A stretch of DNA of 64,000 nucleotides from positions 124,001 through 188,000 of the forward strand of contig NZ_APAT01000022.1 in NCBI RefSeq assembly GCF_000347775.1. Reading direction: 5' to 3'. Each line of letters begins with the position of its first letter. Within the stretch, counting starts at the first letter, position 1. Shown here piece after piece: positions 7,250 through 15,954 of the stretch. The DNA comes from Marinobacter santoriniensis NKSG1. GTDB lineage: Bacteria; Pseudomonadota; Gammaproteobacteria; Pseudomonadales; Oleiphilaceae. The translations under genes and the position numbers were made by a program. The notes under the pieces are model-generated. The model had not been told where the DNA came from. It was given only the letters and a program-made list of their open reading frames with translations, and ran no database searches.

Positions 7250-10200
7250 AATCGGGTGCGCCGATTCACTTACCGCTCACGGATACTCCGGCGCCCGAGA
7301 GCATCCATTCCAAAATCTCTGCCAACATCCTTATGCCTGCAGCGCCCATGGCCTGGGTGCGGGGAATGGATCACGAGGGCAAGCACCTGACCTGGCCGGC
7401 TCTGGCCCGCCCTGGATTCCTCTATCTGTTCCGAAACGGCGCACTCTGGCGAGAGCTGCAAATCGCCTGGGAAGGCAACCGGCCGCAATTCCGCGATGTG
7501 AGGCTGGCGGACCATCGCACGGAAGACGGCCAGTTTACCGATGACCGCCGCCCCACCGTCGGCAAACATCTGACGGATATCTGGGTTCCCATTCGCCTTG
7601 ACGGGCAGGATCAGTCCCTGGAAGCCGCCTTCAGCGAATCCCCGCTCTCTGCGGCACGGTTGAATTGCCTGCAGAACGATTCCGGGCTCCGCCATTACCG
7701 ATGCAGTCAGTTCCGGGACCTGTACCCGGCAGATCAACCCCAGATGGGCTTTGCCCGCTGGCCGGATGCCGCCAGGCGAACCGTGTTCCGTCTGGACAAA
7801 GTCGAAGCGCAAAGACCCAGGGCCCCTGCCAAAGAATGGCAGTTTGAGCGGCCCTGGGAATACCTGGCCGATACCACCGACACCTACGCCGGCAAAGCCC
7901 TGGATATGGCCGCCAGCCTTTATGAAGAGTGGAATGCCGGTGAGCGCACTGCGCCCCTGGCACCCTTTGAACACCCTGAGCCTGCTGCGCTCGGCATTGT
8001 GATTCAAAAGGATCTGGACCGGGCCGGTGAAACCCCACCGCAACGGCCCTTCAGCTACGAGGAATGGCGAACCGGTGATTGCCAGCCAGACGCCCTTGAA
8101 GATTTAAGAACCCGGGGCGTGTGTGGCCTGCGCGTTGAAGATCATTTTTACGAGATGCGGCACCAGCAGGCACGCATCAACACCGCCCGGCATCTGCTGA
8201 ACCTGTCTACCGGGAAGGCCCGCAAGAATCCGCAACTGGAAAATGCCCTTTTGGTGAACCAGATCATCCTGCCGGGCCGGATCGGTCGCCAGAAGAACCC
8301 TCTGTTTAAATACAGCCTGGCAGTGCCTTCCAATGGCCGGCAAAAAATTCGCCGCGTACTGATGACCGAAGAGCGCACCCTGGGGCAACACTACCTCACA
8401 CTGGCCCAGGCCGAACTGCTGCAATGTCTGAAACGCCAGCCCTACCAACAAGCCCTGGCCGACCTGTTCAGTTCCGAAGGCTTTGACTATGCCGGCGCTT
8501 TCCGCTGCGCCGGGCACTTTATCAGCGACACCCTGGAACCTGCCTGCAAGCAGGACCCACTGGACCCGGAACACAGCCAGCCCAGCCCGGATAGCGACGG
8601 CAAGGCCTGGGTGCGGTCGCTTTGTACCGAACAGGCAGCCGCCAGCGCCTCGCGAGACGAAGTGTCTCTCGCCCGTATGTTGTGGCCGCAAATTACACCT
8701 GACAGCCAAACCGAACCCTACCAGCCCCCGGAAACGCCGGACCCCAACGATGGCACAGGTGTATTCCGGGGCACCGCCCTCGCCGCCCTGGAAAAGCGGG
8801 ATTTGCCGGAGGATGGCAGTGAAATACTGACGGTGGAAGGTCTTCGGCTGGCTGACGATATTCAAAGTGGCGCACGGACCACACTGATGCTCGCCGGCAT
8901 GAACTCCGGCTTGAAGGCGCTGGACAGCTCCCACAGCGAACTGCACCAGTCCATCCGTTCCGCCATGGCGGCGCTGGAGAATAACGACCGACAACTCCAG
9001 AACCTGACCGACGAACAGGCCCGCCTGTCCCAGCAACGGGCAGCTCTGGAAGCCGAACTCGACACGGCCAGCCGGGAATGGATGAGGCTCAACAGCAACG
9101 AGGCGCTTCAGAAAGAGCAGGAAACTGCCAGAGCCCTCAAAGACTTTGATGAAGCCAGCGCCCGCCTGGAGCAACAGCACGCGGAAACCCGGCAAGCCAT
9201 CCAGCAACGCCTGATGGCCCAGCGCATTGCCTCCATGGCGAACCCCATGGAAGGCCTGCGCCGGGCCATGCCGGAGATGTTGCCCGATTTGAGGCGAATG
9301 CCCCTGAGCGACGCCATTGCCGAGGGCAAATACGTACTCGGCCTGGAAGACCTGCGGCCAGACGGCACACGCTACAATCTGGAAACACCCGCCGCAGGCA
9401 AGGCTCTGGTCTGGGTACTGAGCCGGGATAAGCCCACCACCCAGGCTATTCAGGCCCTGACCCGGGCCGAGAATACCCTGACCCTGGCGCGCCGGGCCCT
9501 GGCTGAGGCCAACGGCACTCACGAAGAGCTCAGGGCGAGGCTCCACGCTGCCCAGAACCGGTACAATCAGGTAGTGGACGAACTGAAACAGACCGGCGGC
9601 CGGATTCGGGATATCAATGCGGACATTCGCAAGCTCGAAGGTGAGGCGAGGGCACACCGGATGATTCTTAACGCGGCCGAACGAAGCCGGTTGCATCGGG
9701 TACTGAATACACCGGCGTTGCCGTTTCTGGTGTTGGCTATTGAGGGGGTTAATGTTGCGAATGCGTTTGGTTCTCTGAAGAGAACATCCCGCGAACGCAG
9801 CGATTATCGAGCTATTTCTGGCCTATTGTCTTCTGGGTACGGCGGAGCGTTAGCGGCAATTCTTTTGTCAGAAAGGTTTGCGAATGAAGCCCTCAAACGA
9901 AGAATCGCCGAAGCTCTCAGCTATGAGTTCGAAAACCAAGCCGCCACCGCTATCGCCCAGTTCTTCGGTGCAAAAGCGTTGACCGTAAAAATGCTGCTCG
10001 GTGGTATTGGGGGGCTGGCCCTCACGGGTGTCAGCCTGTCTGACACGATCTACGCCATAAACACTGGCGATCAGGCAGCTCTCGGCCATGGCATTGTTAC
10101 TGTGGGTGGCGTGGTGACAACACTCTCCGCAATGGTACCCGCCCAACTCACTCTGCTTGGCATGGGCCCTCTGGGTTGGGCCGGCCTCTGCCTGATCCTT

Positions 10201-10908
10201 GGTGGTGCGGTACTTGTCGCACTCTACGAAGACGAACCCATAGAGAACTGGCTGAAGAACGGCCCCTTCGGTGAACATAACGGATTGCCGCATCTGCAAG
10301 GCGACAACAATGCCCTGGAAGCCTGGTACCGGCTGGTCTACCTGCTCTCTCAGGTGCGGGTCACTATGTACCCGATTCCGGAAACCACCCGCGTAGCGCT
10401 GAAACGCCAGGGGCTGGACAATCATGATTTTGCCCAGGCAACACACCTCATCCGGCTTCAGAGCAATCTGCCAGGCTTGACCGGCTTCACTGAACAACAA
10501 ATGACTTTCAAGCTTCAACTGCTCAGCCACCGGGTTAAACAGGACAGCAACCACTCGGTTCCATTGGCCCCTCAGCCGGTTCCTGACACCGAACTGCAAA
10601 GCTACATTCTCCGGGAGGGTGCTACGCCGGATGGCTACGAATACATTGTTAGAACACCCTCTAACCATACAGAAACGACCAAATTCCTTGGCATCCCTTT
10701 CAGCACTCACAATGTGAGTTACTCCTGGCTGCCAAAGGCCCAAATCCGTGTGGAAACGGGCATCCGGGAACTCGCGTTTCCGGCACCGCCACCCAAGGAT
10801 TCAACCATTTTCGACGGCAAAGATAGTGAGCATACGGAACCAGACTTCAGCGATAAGAAGCAGCTTTTCTGGATCAATGAATTCAGCAGCCCGGGAGCCA
10901 CGGGATGA
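7234..10908 (+). CDS. Large VasX-like putative type VI secretion effector (main frame)
   Basis: 1224 codons from a TTG; the true N terminus is probably encoded by the overlapping frame starting at 6980. The N-terminal half contains PALARPGFLYLFRNGALWRELQI, similar to the RPGYLY-type motif of VasX-like proteins. A long Q/E/A-rich coiled coil runs roughly 550-690 and again 740-815. The C-terminal third has hydrophobic, glycine-rich helices (about 830-1000, including GGIGGLALTGVSLSD and GWAGLCLILGGAVLVAL), as expected for a pore-forming module. It overlaps the DUF6708 gene by ATGA. DUF6708 proteins commonly accompany type VI effectors. No secretion structural gene is in the window. The effector role is inferred and the family assignment is moderate. 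Confidence 0.6.
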   Translation: MEVDVESGAPIHLPLTDTPAPESIHSKISANILMPAAPMAWVRGMDHEGKHLTWPALARPGFLYLFRNGALWRELQIAWEGNRPQFRDVRLADHRTEDGQFTDDRRPTVGKHLTDIWVPIRLDGQDQSLEAAFSESPLSAARLNCLQNDSGLRHYRCSQFRDLYPADQPQMGFARWPDAARRTVFRLDKVEAQRPRAPAKEWQFERPWEYLADTTDTYAGKALDMAASLYEEWNAGERTAPLAPFEHPEPAALGIVIQKDLDRAGETPPQRPFSYEEWRTGDCQPDALEDLRTRGVCGLRVEDHFYEMRHQQARINTARHLLNLSTGKARKNPQLENALLVNQIILPGRIGRQKNPLFKYSLAVPSNGRQKIRRVLMTEERTLGQHYLTLAQAELLQCLKRQPYQQALADLFSSEGFDYAGAFRCAGHFISDTLEPACKQDPLDPEHSQPSPDSDGKAWVRSLCTEQAAASASRDEVSLARMLWPQITPDSQTEPYQPPETPDPNDGTGVFRGTALAALEKRDLPEDGSEILTVEGLRLADDIQSGARTTLMLAGMNSGLKALDSSHSELHQSIRSAMAALENNDRQLQNLTDEQARLSQQRAALEAELDTASREWMRLNSNEALQKEQETARALKDFDEASARLEQQHAETRQAIQQRLMAQRIASMANPMEGLRRAMPEMLPDLRRMPLSDAIAEGKYVLGLEDLRPDGTRYNLETPAAGKALVWVLSRDKPTTQAIQALTRAENTLTLARRALAEANGTHEELRARLHAAQNRYNQVVDELKQTGGRIRDINADIRKLEGEARAHRMILNAAERSRLHRVLNTPALPFLVLAIEGVNVANAFGSLKRTSRERSDYRAISGLLSSGYGGALAAILLSERFANEALKRRIAEALSYEFENQAATAIAQFFGAKALTVKMLLGGIGGLALTGVSLSDTIYAINTGDQAALGHGIVTVGGVVTTLSAMVPAQLTLLGMGPLGWAGLCLILGGAVLVALYEDEPIENWLKNGPFGEHNGLPHLQGDNNALEAWYRLVYLLSQVRVTMYPIPETTRVALKRQGLDNHDFAQATHLIRLQSNLPGLTGFTEQQMTFKLQLLSHRVKQDSNHSVPLAPQPVPDTELQSYILREGATPDGYEYIVRTPSNHTETTKFLGIPFSTHNVSYSWLPKAQIRVETGIRELAFPAPPPKDSTIFDGKDSEHTEPDFSDKKQLFWINEFSSPGATG

Positions 10909-11999
10909 CAACCGATAAACCTGCATCGGGATACTACGGCCCGAAGGCCTATGATTCCGAACACCTCCCCCAGCAGAAGCGCCCTGCACCGGGCGCCAAT
11001 CCGGCACTGCCCTGGTTTAACCGAAAAGCGGACCGAAAACTGCCCTGGGGCCACACAGAGGATGTCGTGCCACAGATCATTCGACGGCGAAACCGTCCCG
11101 AAATGCTCCGGAAGTTCGAGAAGAATCCAACTCCCTTCGGAGACCTGCAGACTCATCAGCGCATTGACCATCAGCGCTACCGCCATGCGACAGCGGCACT
11201 GAGAACACGCATCCTGTTGTTTTTCAAAGCGTTTGGCAATCCCATTATCATCGCCTTTATGATGTTCCCACTCGCCTTGGGGTTCGCAGGCCATCTCCAT
11301 ATTCGGCCAAAGGGTGAGCCGTTTGGGGCGACACTTCTCGCATTTCTCCCAATATTAGCAACGTTTTTAGGTCCTTTAATCGCCTGCAACCTCATCCCCA
11401 CCGCCCTGTTCAAGCTCTTCCCCCGGTGGCTCATCAAGCCGGACAAGGGCCCCCTGTGGGAACTCAATCGCCGCACCGGCCTGGTGACCGTGTTCCACTA
11501 CGACAAAAAAGGCACCTGGGGCAAAACCGGCCAGCCGGACGAAGAAACCGCGCCGTTTTACGAGTTTGATGCCTACACCTCCAACGAGCTGATTCACGGC
11601 GGCGGGGTGGTGCACACCCTGTACCTGGCAAACCGGTATCGCAACATCCTGATCCCCATCGGTACCCTGATCGGCAAAACCAGCCCCGAGGAATGCTACG
11701 CCCTGTGGGATATGTTCCAGAACTTTATGGACACCAGCCGGCCACTGCCGGACACCCCCCTTTGGGAAGAACACCGGCCTAACGACCCGGTGACGGCCGA
11801 ACACGATCGCCAAACCCACCGACCGCCCCGTTACTGGCGGGACATGGATAACGAGATCTGGAAAGTAAAGAACGACGAGATGGCGACTCAGGTCCTGCGG
11901 CTGAACACCCCGGGACGGCTGGATATTATGCGGAAAAGTTGGGCATACTCACCGAGGCCTCGACGACAGCATGCAGCCACGTCAACACGAGCAGGGTGA
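10905..11999 (+). CDS. DUF6708-type membrane protein, probable partner of the upstream effector
   Basis: 364-residue protein translationally coupled to the upstream gene through an ATGA overlap. Two hydrophobic segments lie near residues 104-130 (ILLFFKAFGNPIIIAFMM) and 143-168 (LLAFLPILATFLGPLIA). They are followed by a soluble part with LWELNRRTGLVTVFHYDKKG and FYEFDAYTSNE, which I recognise as DUF6708-like. Such proteins are found next to type VI secretion effector genes and could give immunity or aid effector delivery; this sequence does not decide which. The last 20 or so residues are basic and low in complexity, and may have been altered at the edge of the accessory region. Confidence 0.65.
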   Translation: MTTDKPASGYYGPKAYDSEHLPQQKRPAPGANPALPWFNRKADRKLPWGHTEDVVPQIIRRRNRPEMLRKFEKNPTPFGDLQTHQRIDHQRYRHATAALRTRILLFFKAFGNPIIIAFMMFPLALGFAGHLHIRPKGEPFGATLLAFLPILATFLGPLIACNLIPTALFKLFPRWLIKPDKGPLWELNRRTGLVTVFHYDKKGTWGKTGQPDEETAPFYEFDAYTSNELIHGGGVVHTLYLANRYRNILIPIGTLIGKTSPEECYALWDMFQNFMDTSRPLPDTPLWEEHRPNDPVTAEHDRQTHRPPRYWRDMDNEIWKVKNDEMATQVLRLNTPGRLDIMRKSWAYSPRPRRQHAATSTRAG

Positions 12000-12070
12000 T
12001 AAAAAGACAGTTAGGTGTTTCGGGCGGCCCAAAGTGTCAAGCCGAGCCTAAGGAAAACAAAGCGGGATAA

Positions 12071-12147
<77 letters not shown>

Positions 12148-12160
12148 AACAACGGCCGGT

Positions 12161-12189
12161 ATTATACGGATTCGATCTTCTTTTACCAG
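12161..12189 (-). promoter_or_regulatory. Promoter of tRNA-Pro
   Basis: On the minus strand a perfect TATAAT (12166-12161) lies 13 bases from the mature tRNA 5' end. It is followed by a GC-rich discriminator (ACCGGCC), typical of stringently controlled stable-RNA promoters. The -35 region, around CTGGTA, is weak. Confidence 0.6.
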
Positions 12190-12235
12190 CCCCCGTAACG
12201 CCTGAAGATGAAATTCATCCTGCGAGTTGTACGGA

Positions 12236-13603
12236 CTAGCCCACCGGAATTTCGGTGGTGGCATAGCGGATCAGGGATTTCCGACGCATGGTCAGCATAT
12301 AGCCGAGGGTCAGTGGCCCCACCCGTCCGACGAGCATGATCACCATGATGATGAGCTGACCGGGCGCCCCCAGCTCACTGGTGATGCCCCTCGAGAGTCC
12401 CACAGTGCCAAAGGCGGATACCACTTCGAAGGCAATATCCAGGAAGTCGCCCTGGACAGAAATGCTCAGTCCCAGCACCCCCAGGAAGATGACCACCATG
12501 GCGAGGGTGGTCACTGCGAGCGCCTTCAGGACGGTTTCCCGGGACAGGGAATGGCGGCCCATGGTGGCGGTGAGGTTGCCCTTCAGAAAGGCGCGGGTGG
12601 CCGAGAGCAAAACCAGGAAGGTGGACAGTTTTATGCCGCTGGCGGTGGAGTTCGGTGCGCCGCCGATGAACATCAAAAGCAGGAACAGCACGGAGGTACC
12701 GGCCGTGAGAGCGCCGATGTCCACTGAATTGAAACCGGCGGTCCGGGTCGTCGTGGCCTGAAACCAGGCCGCCAGCAGCTTGTCACCAACACTGTCCAGG
12801 GCGCCGAGGGTACCCGGGTTGCCATATTCCAGCAGGAGGAACAGGGCCATGGCGGCGAGGTTGATCACAAGGGTGCTGGTGAGGATCAGCCGGGAAAACA
12901 TGGACAGCCCCGAGAACCCCCGGTTTTCAAAGACTTCCCGGGCGACGAGATACCCGAGCCCACCAATGATGAAGAGTCCGGTGACGGTCAGGGTGACGCC
13001 GGCATTGTCCACATAGGCGCTCAGGCTGTCCGGGGATAGGGCGAATCCGGCGTTGTTGAACGCCGACACGCTATAGAACAGGGCCTGGTAAAGCCCGTCG
13101 GCCCAGCCTTTCTCGGGTACAAAGTAAAAGGCGAGTATCACCAGGCCAATGGCTTCCGCCGACAGCGCAAAGATGGCGATGGACGTGCCGGCACTCTTGG
13201 TGGTGCTCAGGGTAATCTCGTTAAAGGCTTCCTGAGCGGCGAGGTGGTGGCGAAGGCCCAGCTTGAAGCCAAGCGCCATCGCCGTCAGAACGGCGAATGT
13301 CATCAGGCCCAGTCCACCAAGCTGAATCAGCAGCAGGATAACAATCTGGCCGAACAGGGTGTACTCGGTGGCGGTGTCGACCACGGTGAGACCGGTCACG
13401 GTGACGGCAGACGTCGCGGTAAACGCGGCCTCCAGCCAGGTGACCGGGATCTCGGTTGCCCAGGGCAGCTTTAACAGACAGGTGCCCAGGACGATGAGGA
13501 TACAGAAGCCCTCGATCAGCAGGCCGGGCGGGCTGATGCGCTTCGGACCCATACGGCCGGCGCGGGGCGAAATGGGGAGCAGGTCCCGGGTCTGGAGTCT
13601 CAT
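12236..13603 (-). CDS. ktrB: K+ uptake permease of the KtrB/TrkH family
   Basis: 455-residue inner-membrane K+ (K+/Na+) translocating subunit. Four pore-loop repeats, each with the filter glycine, can be read: TSAVTVTGLTV (about residues 62-72), VSAFNNAGFAL, TTTRTAGFNS and AFGTVGLSRG. Hydrophobic helices lie between them. It lies 6 bases downstream of a KtrA-type RCK gene on the same strand, which defines a Ktr system; the nearby TrkH/TrkA belong to a separate Trk system. The MRLQTRD...PPGLLIEGFC start is consistent with KtrB proteins of this size. Confidence 0.9.
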   Translation of the reverse strand: MRLQTRDLLPISPRAGRMGPKRISPPGLLIEGFCILIVLGTCLLKLPWATEIPVTWLEAAFTATSAVTVTGLTVVDTATEYTLFGQIVILLLIQLGGLGLMTFAVLTAMALGFKLGLRHHLAAQEAFNEITLSTTKSAGTSIAIFALSAEAIGLVILAFYFVPEKGWADGLYQALFYSVSAFNNAGFALSPDSLSAYVDNAGVTLTVTGLFIIGGLGYLVAREVFENRGFSGLSMFSRLILTSTLVINLAAMALFLLLEYGNPGTLGALDSVGDKLLAAWFQATTTRTAGFNSVDIGALTAGTSVLFLLLMFIGGAPNSTASGIKLSTFLVLLSATRAFLKGNLTATMGRHSLSRETVLKALAVTTLAMVVIFLGVLGLSISVQGDFLDIAFEVVSAFGTVGLSRGITSELGAPGQLIIMVIMLVGRVGPLTLGYMLTMRRKSLIRYATTEIPVG

Positions 13604-13609
13604 GGCCGG

Positions 13610-14269
13610 TTACAGGTAACTCTCGATTTTACGGAATTCCTCGAGTTGACCGCCGAGTACCAGGTGATCGCCCTTCTTGATCTGGAAGGCATGCCCCGGG
13701 GCGTGATGGACGCTGGTACTGCGTTTGATCACCAGCGCGGTAATGTTGGCGCCGGTTTTTTCCAGAATATCCTCCATGGTGTGGCCGTCCAGGGCCTCAC
13801 CACCTTCGATTTCAACCACGTAATCGCCGTCGCCCAGGCCGATATAGTTAAGGACATTCGGGTAGTTGAGTTCCTGGGCGATCCGCACCCCCATCTCGTA
13901 TTCCGGGGCGATAACCCGGTGGACTCCGAGGCGCTGGAGGATCTTCTGGTGCTGGGTGGTCAGGGCCTTGGCCCAGATTTTCCGGAGGCCAATGTTCTGC
14001 AGGTGCATGGTGGCGAGGATGGTTGCCTCAAAGTTGCGTCCGATCGCCAGCACCGCGACGTCGTAATCGGCGATACTGAGTTCCTCGATCGCCTGCTCGT
14101 CGGTGACGTCCGCGATCACTGCGTGGGTGATGCACTCGGACAGGCGATCGACCACCTGTTCGTTGTTGTCGATACCCAGCACGTCGTGGCCAAGGCGGGT
14201 CAGTTCCCGGGCGATGGTTTCTCCGAACACGCCCAGGCCGATCACCACGATCTGTTGCTTTTTTTGCAT
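13610..14269 (-). CDS. ktrA: KtrA regulatory subunit of K+ uptake (RCK protein)
   Basis: 219-residue cytosolic gating ring subunit that binds nucleotide and controls KtrB. One RCK_N (Rossmann) domain carries VIGLGVFGETIARELT at about 9-24, with DNNE ending the second strand. An RCK_C domain follows (about 135-219). One RCK repeat and this length distinguish KtrA from the two-repeat TrkA encoded about 5 kb away. It precedes ktrB in a two-gene unit and is divergent from trkH, so the 180-base intergenic region should hold promoters for both directions. Confidence 0.9.
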   Translation of the reverse strand: MQKKQQIVVIGLGVFGETIARELTRLGHDVLGIDNNEQVVDRLSECITHAVIADVTDEQAIEELSIADYDVAVLAIGRNFEATILATMHLQNIGLRKIWAKALTTQHQKILQRLGVHRVIAPEYEMGVRIAQELNYPNVLNYIGLGDGDYVVEIEGGEALDGHTMEDILEKTGANITALVIKRSTSVHHAPGHAFQIKKGDHLVLGGQLEEFRKIESYL

Positions 14270-14451
14270 GGTCGGGACCTCCCGGTCTCACTGGAATCGG
14301 CGTTTCCGGAACAGTAACAGATTCCAGCGGGGATGACCTGTGTCGCCGCTGGCCCGCGGACGGTGGGAGCAATTGGGTAGGAATTGATCGGCAAAAAGTG
14401 TATAACTTGCCCGTTTTCCCTGCCCTGGCGCCATGTGGAGTCCGATTTGCG

Positions 14452-15897
14452 GTGAGTATTCTCCCGATCGTTCAGATCCTCGGGTTTCTGCTGATACTGC
14501 TCAGCTTCCTGATGACCCTTCCGGTTAACCTCCTGATGTTTGGCGAAACATCGGACTGGCTGGCGTTCGTCAAATCCGCGTCCGTCTGTTTTGTCATCGG
14601 CGTGGTGGCACTGTCGGTGTCGGGCAGGCGCAAGCATGCCCTCAAGCAGCGCCAGATGTTCATGCTCACGGTGTCGGCCTGGGTGATCATTCCCCTGTTT
14701 TCCAGTCTCCCTCTGCTGTTGAGCGGCATGAACCTCACCATTACGGATGCGTTTTTCGAGAGTATCTCAGGTGTCACAACGACCGGCTCCACGGTACTGA
14801 CCGGGCTTGATTCCATGCCGGATGACATTCTTTTGTGGCGCTCGCTGATGCAGTGGATGGGCGGCATCGGGATCATCGGCATGGCCGTGGCCATCCTGCC
14901 GTTCCTGCGCATCGGTGGTATGCGGCTGTTCGCGACGGAGTCGTCGGAATGGAGCGAGAAGGTGGTGCCCCGCACCAACAGTCTGGCCCGCAGCCTGGTC
15001 GGCGTTTACCTGGGCATTACCCTGGCCTGCCTGCTGAGCTACTGGCTCCTGGGCATGACCCTGTTCGAAGCCCTCAACCACGCGTTGACCACGGTGTCCA
15101 CCGGAGGTTACTCCACGTCAGACAGCTCCATGGGTCAATTCGAATCGCTGGGTATCCTGCTGGTGGCAACGGTGTTCATGGCGATCGGTGGCATGCCCTT
15201 TTTCCTGTTCGTCCGGTTTATCCATGGCCAGCGACAGCCCCTGTTCCGGGATCAGCAGGTGCGGTTTTTCCTGGTGCTGCTGGTGGCCGTGGCCGCCATG
15301 CTGACGGTTTACCGCGTGGTCAACGATCATGCTGATCCGTTCTTTACCTTTATCCACGCCCTGTTCAACGTTACCTCGGTGGTGACCACAACGGGCTTTG
15401 CCTCCACCGATTATTCGATGTGGGGGCCCTTTGCGGTGGTGATCTTTCTGTTCATCACCTTCGTTGGCGGCTGTTCCGGTTCGACCGCCGGTGGGATGAA
15501 AATCTTCCGGTTCCAGTTGTCCATGCTGCTGCTCCGGGAGCAGGTGCGTCGACTGCTCCATCCCCATGCGGTGTTTGCCCGGAATTACAACGGTCGGGTC
15601 ATCGGAGACGACATTGTGGCTTCCAGCGTCGCCTTCTCGTTCATCTTCCTGGCGACACTGGCGGTGGTGACAGCCATGCTGGGCGCGTTGGGGCTGGATC
15701 TCGTGACCAGTTTCTCGGGGGCAGTGACGGCCCTGACAAATGTCGGGCCCGGTCTGGGTGACATCATCGGGCCGGCGGGGAATTTCCAGAGCCTGCCGGA
15801 CGCGGCCAAGTGGGTGTTGATGGCCACCATGATTCTGGGGCGTCTGGAACTGTTGAGCGTCTTTGTGATGCTGTCGCCGGATTTCTGGCGCAGCTAA
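14452..15897 (+). CDS. trkH: Trk-type K+ uptake permease TrkH
   Basis: K+-translocating membrane subunit that works with TrkA. I chose the GTG start (MSILPIVQILGFLLILLS, 481 residues) because it gives the family's usual length (about 483). An ATG 54 bases upstream gives a poor leader. Four filter segments are visible: SGVTTTGSTVL, TTVSTGGYSTSDSS, TSVVTTTGFASTDYS and ALTNVGPGLGDI. Ten or so hydrophobic helices are present. It is divergent from ktrAB and convergent with glyS. Its regulatory partner TrkA is encoded beyond glyQS. Confidence 0.93.
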   Translation: MSILPIVQILGFLLILLSFLMTLPVNLLMFGETSDWLAFVKSASVCFVIGVVALSVSGRRKHALKQRQMFMLTVSAWVIIPLFSSLPLLLSGMNLTITDAFFESISGVTTTGSTVLTGLDSMPDDILLWRSLMQWMGGIGIIGMAVAILPFLRIGGMRLFATESSEWSEKVVPRTNSLARSLVGVYLGITLACLLSYWLLGMTLFEALNHALTTVSTGGYSTSDSSMGQFESLGILLVATVFMAIGGMPFFLFVRFIHGQRQPLFRDQQVRFFLVLLVAVAAMLTVYRVVNDHADPFFTFIHALFNVTSVVTTTGFASTDYSMWGPFAVVIFLFITFVGGCSGSTAGGMKIFRFQLSMLLLREQVRRLLHPHAVFARNYNGRVIGDDIVASSVAFSFIFLATLAVVTAMLGALGLDLVTSFSGAVTALTNVGPGLGDIIGPAGNFQSLPDAAKWVLMATMILGRLELLSVFVMLSPDFWRS

Positions 15898-15911
15898 ACG
15901 GGGACAGGCCG

Positions 15912-15949
15912 TGTCGGCAGGCGCCAGCGCTGGCTGGCACCCGCCGACA
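15912..15949. terminator. Long hairpin between convergent trkH and glyS
   Basis: TGTCGGC, GG and GCCAGC pair with GCTGGC, CC and GCCGACA around a GCTG loop, interrupted by two single mismatches. It fills the 57-base gap between converging genes and could act in both directions. No U-tract follows on either strand, so it may block 3' exonucleases and need not be an efficient intrinsic terminator. Confidence 0.45.
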
Positions 15950-15954
15950 GGGGA

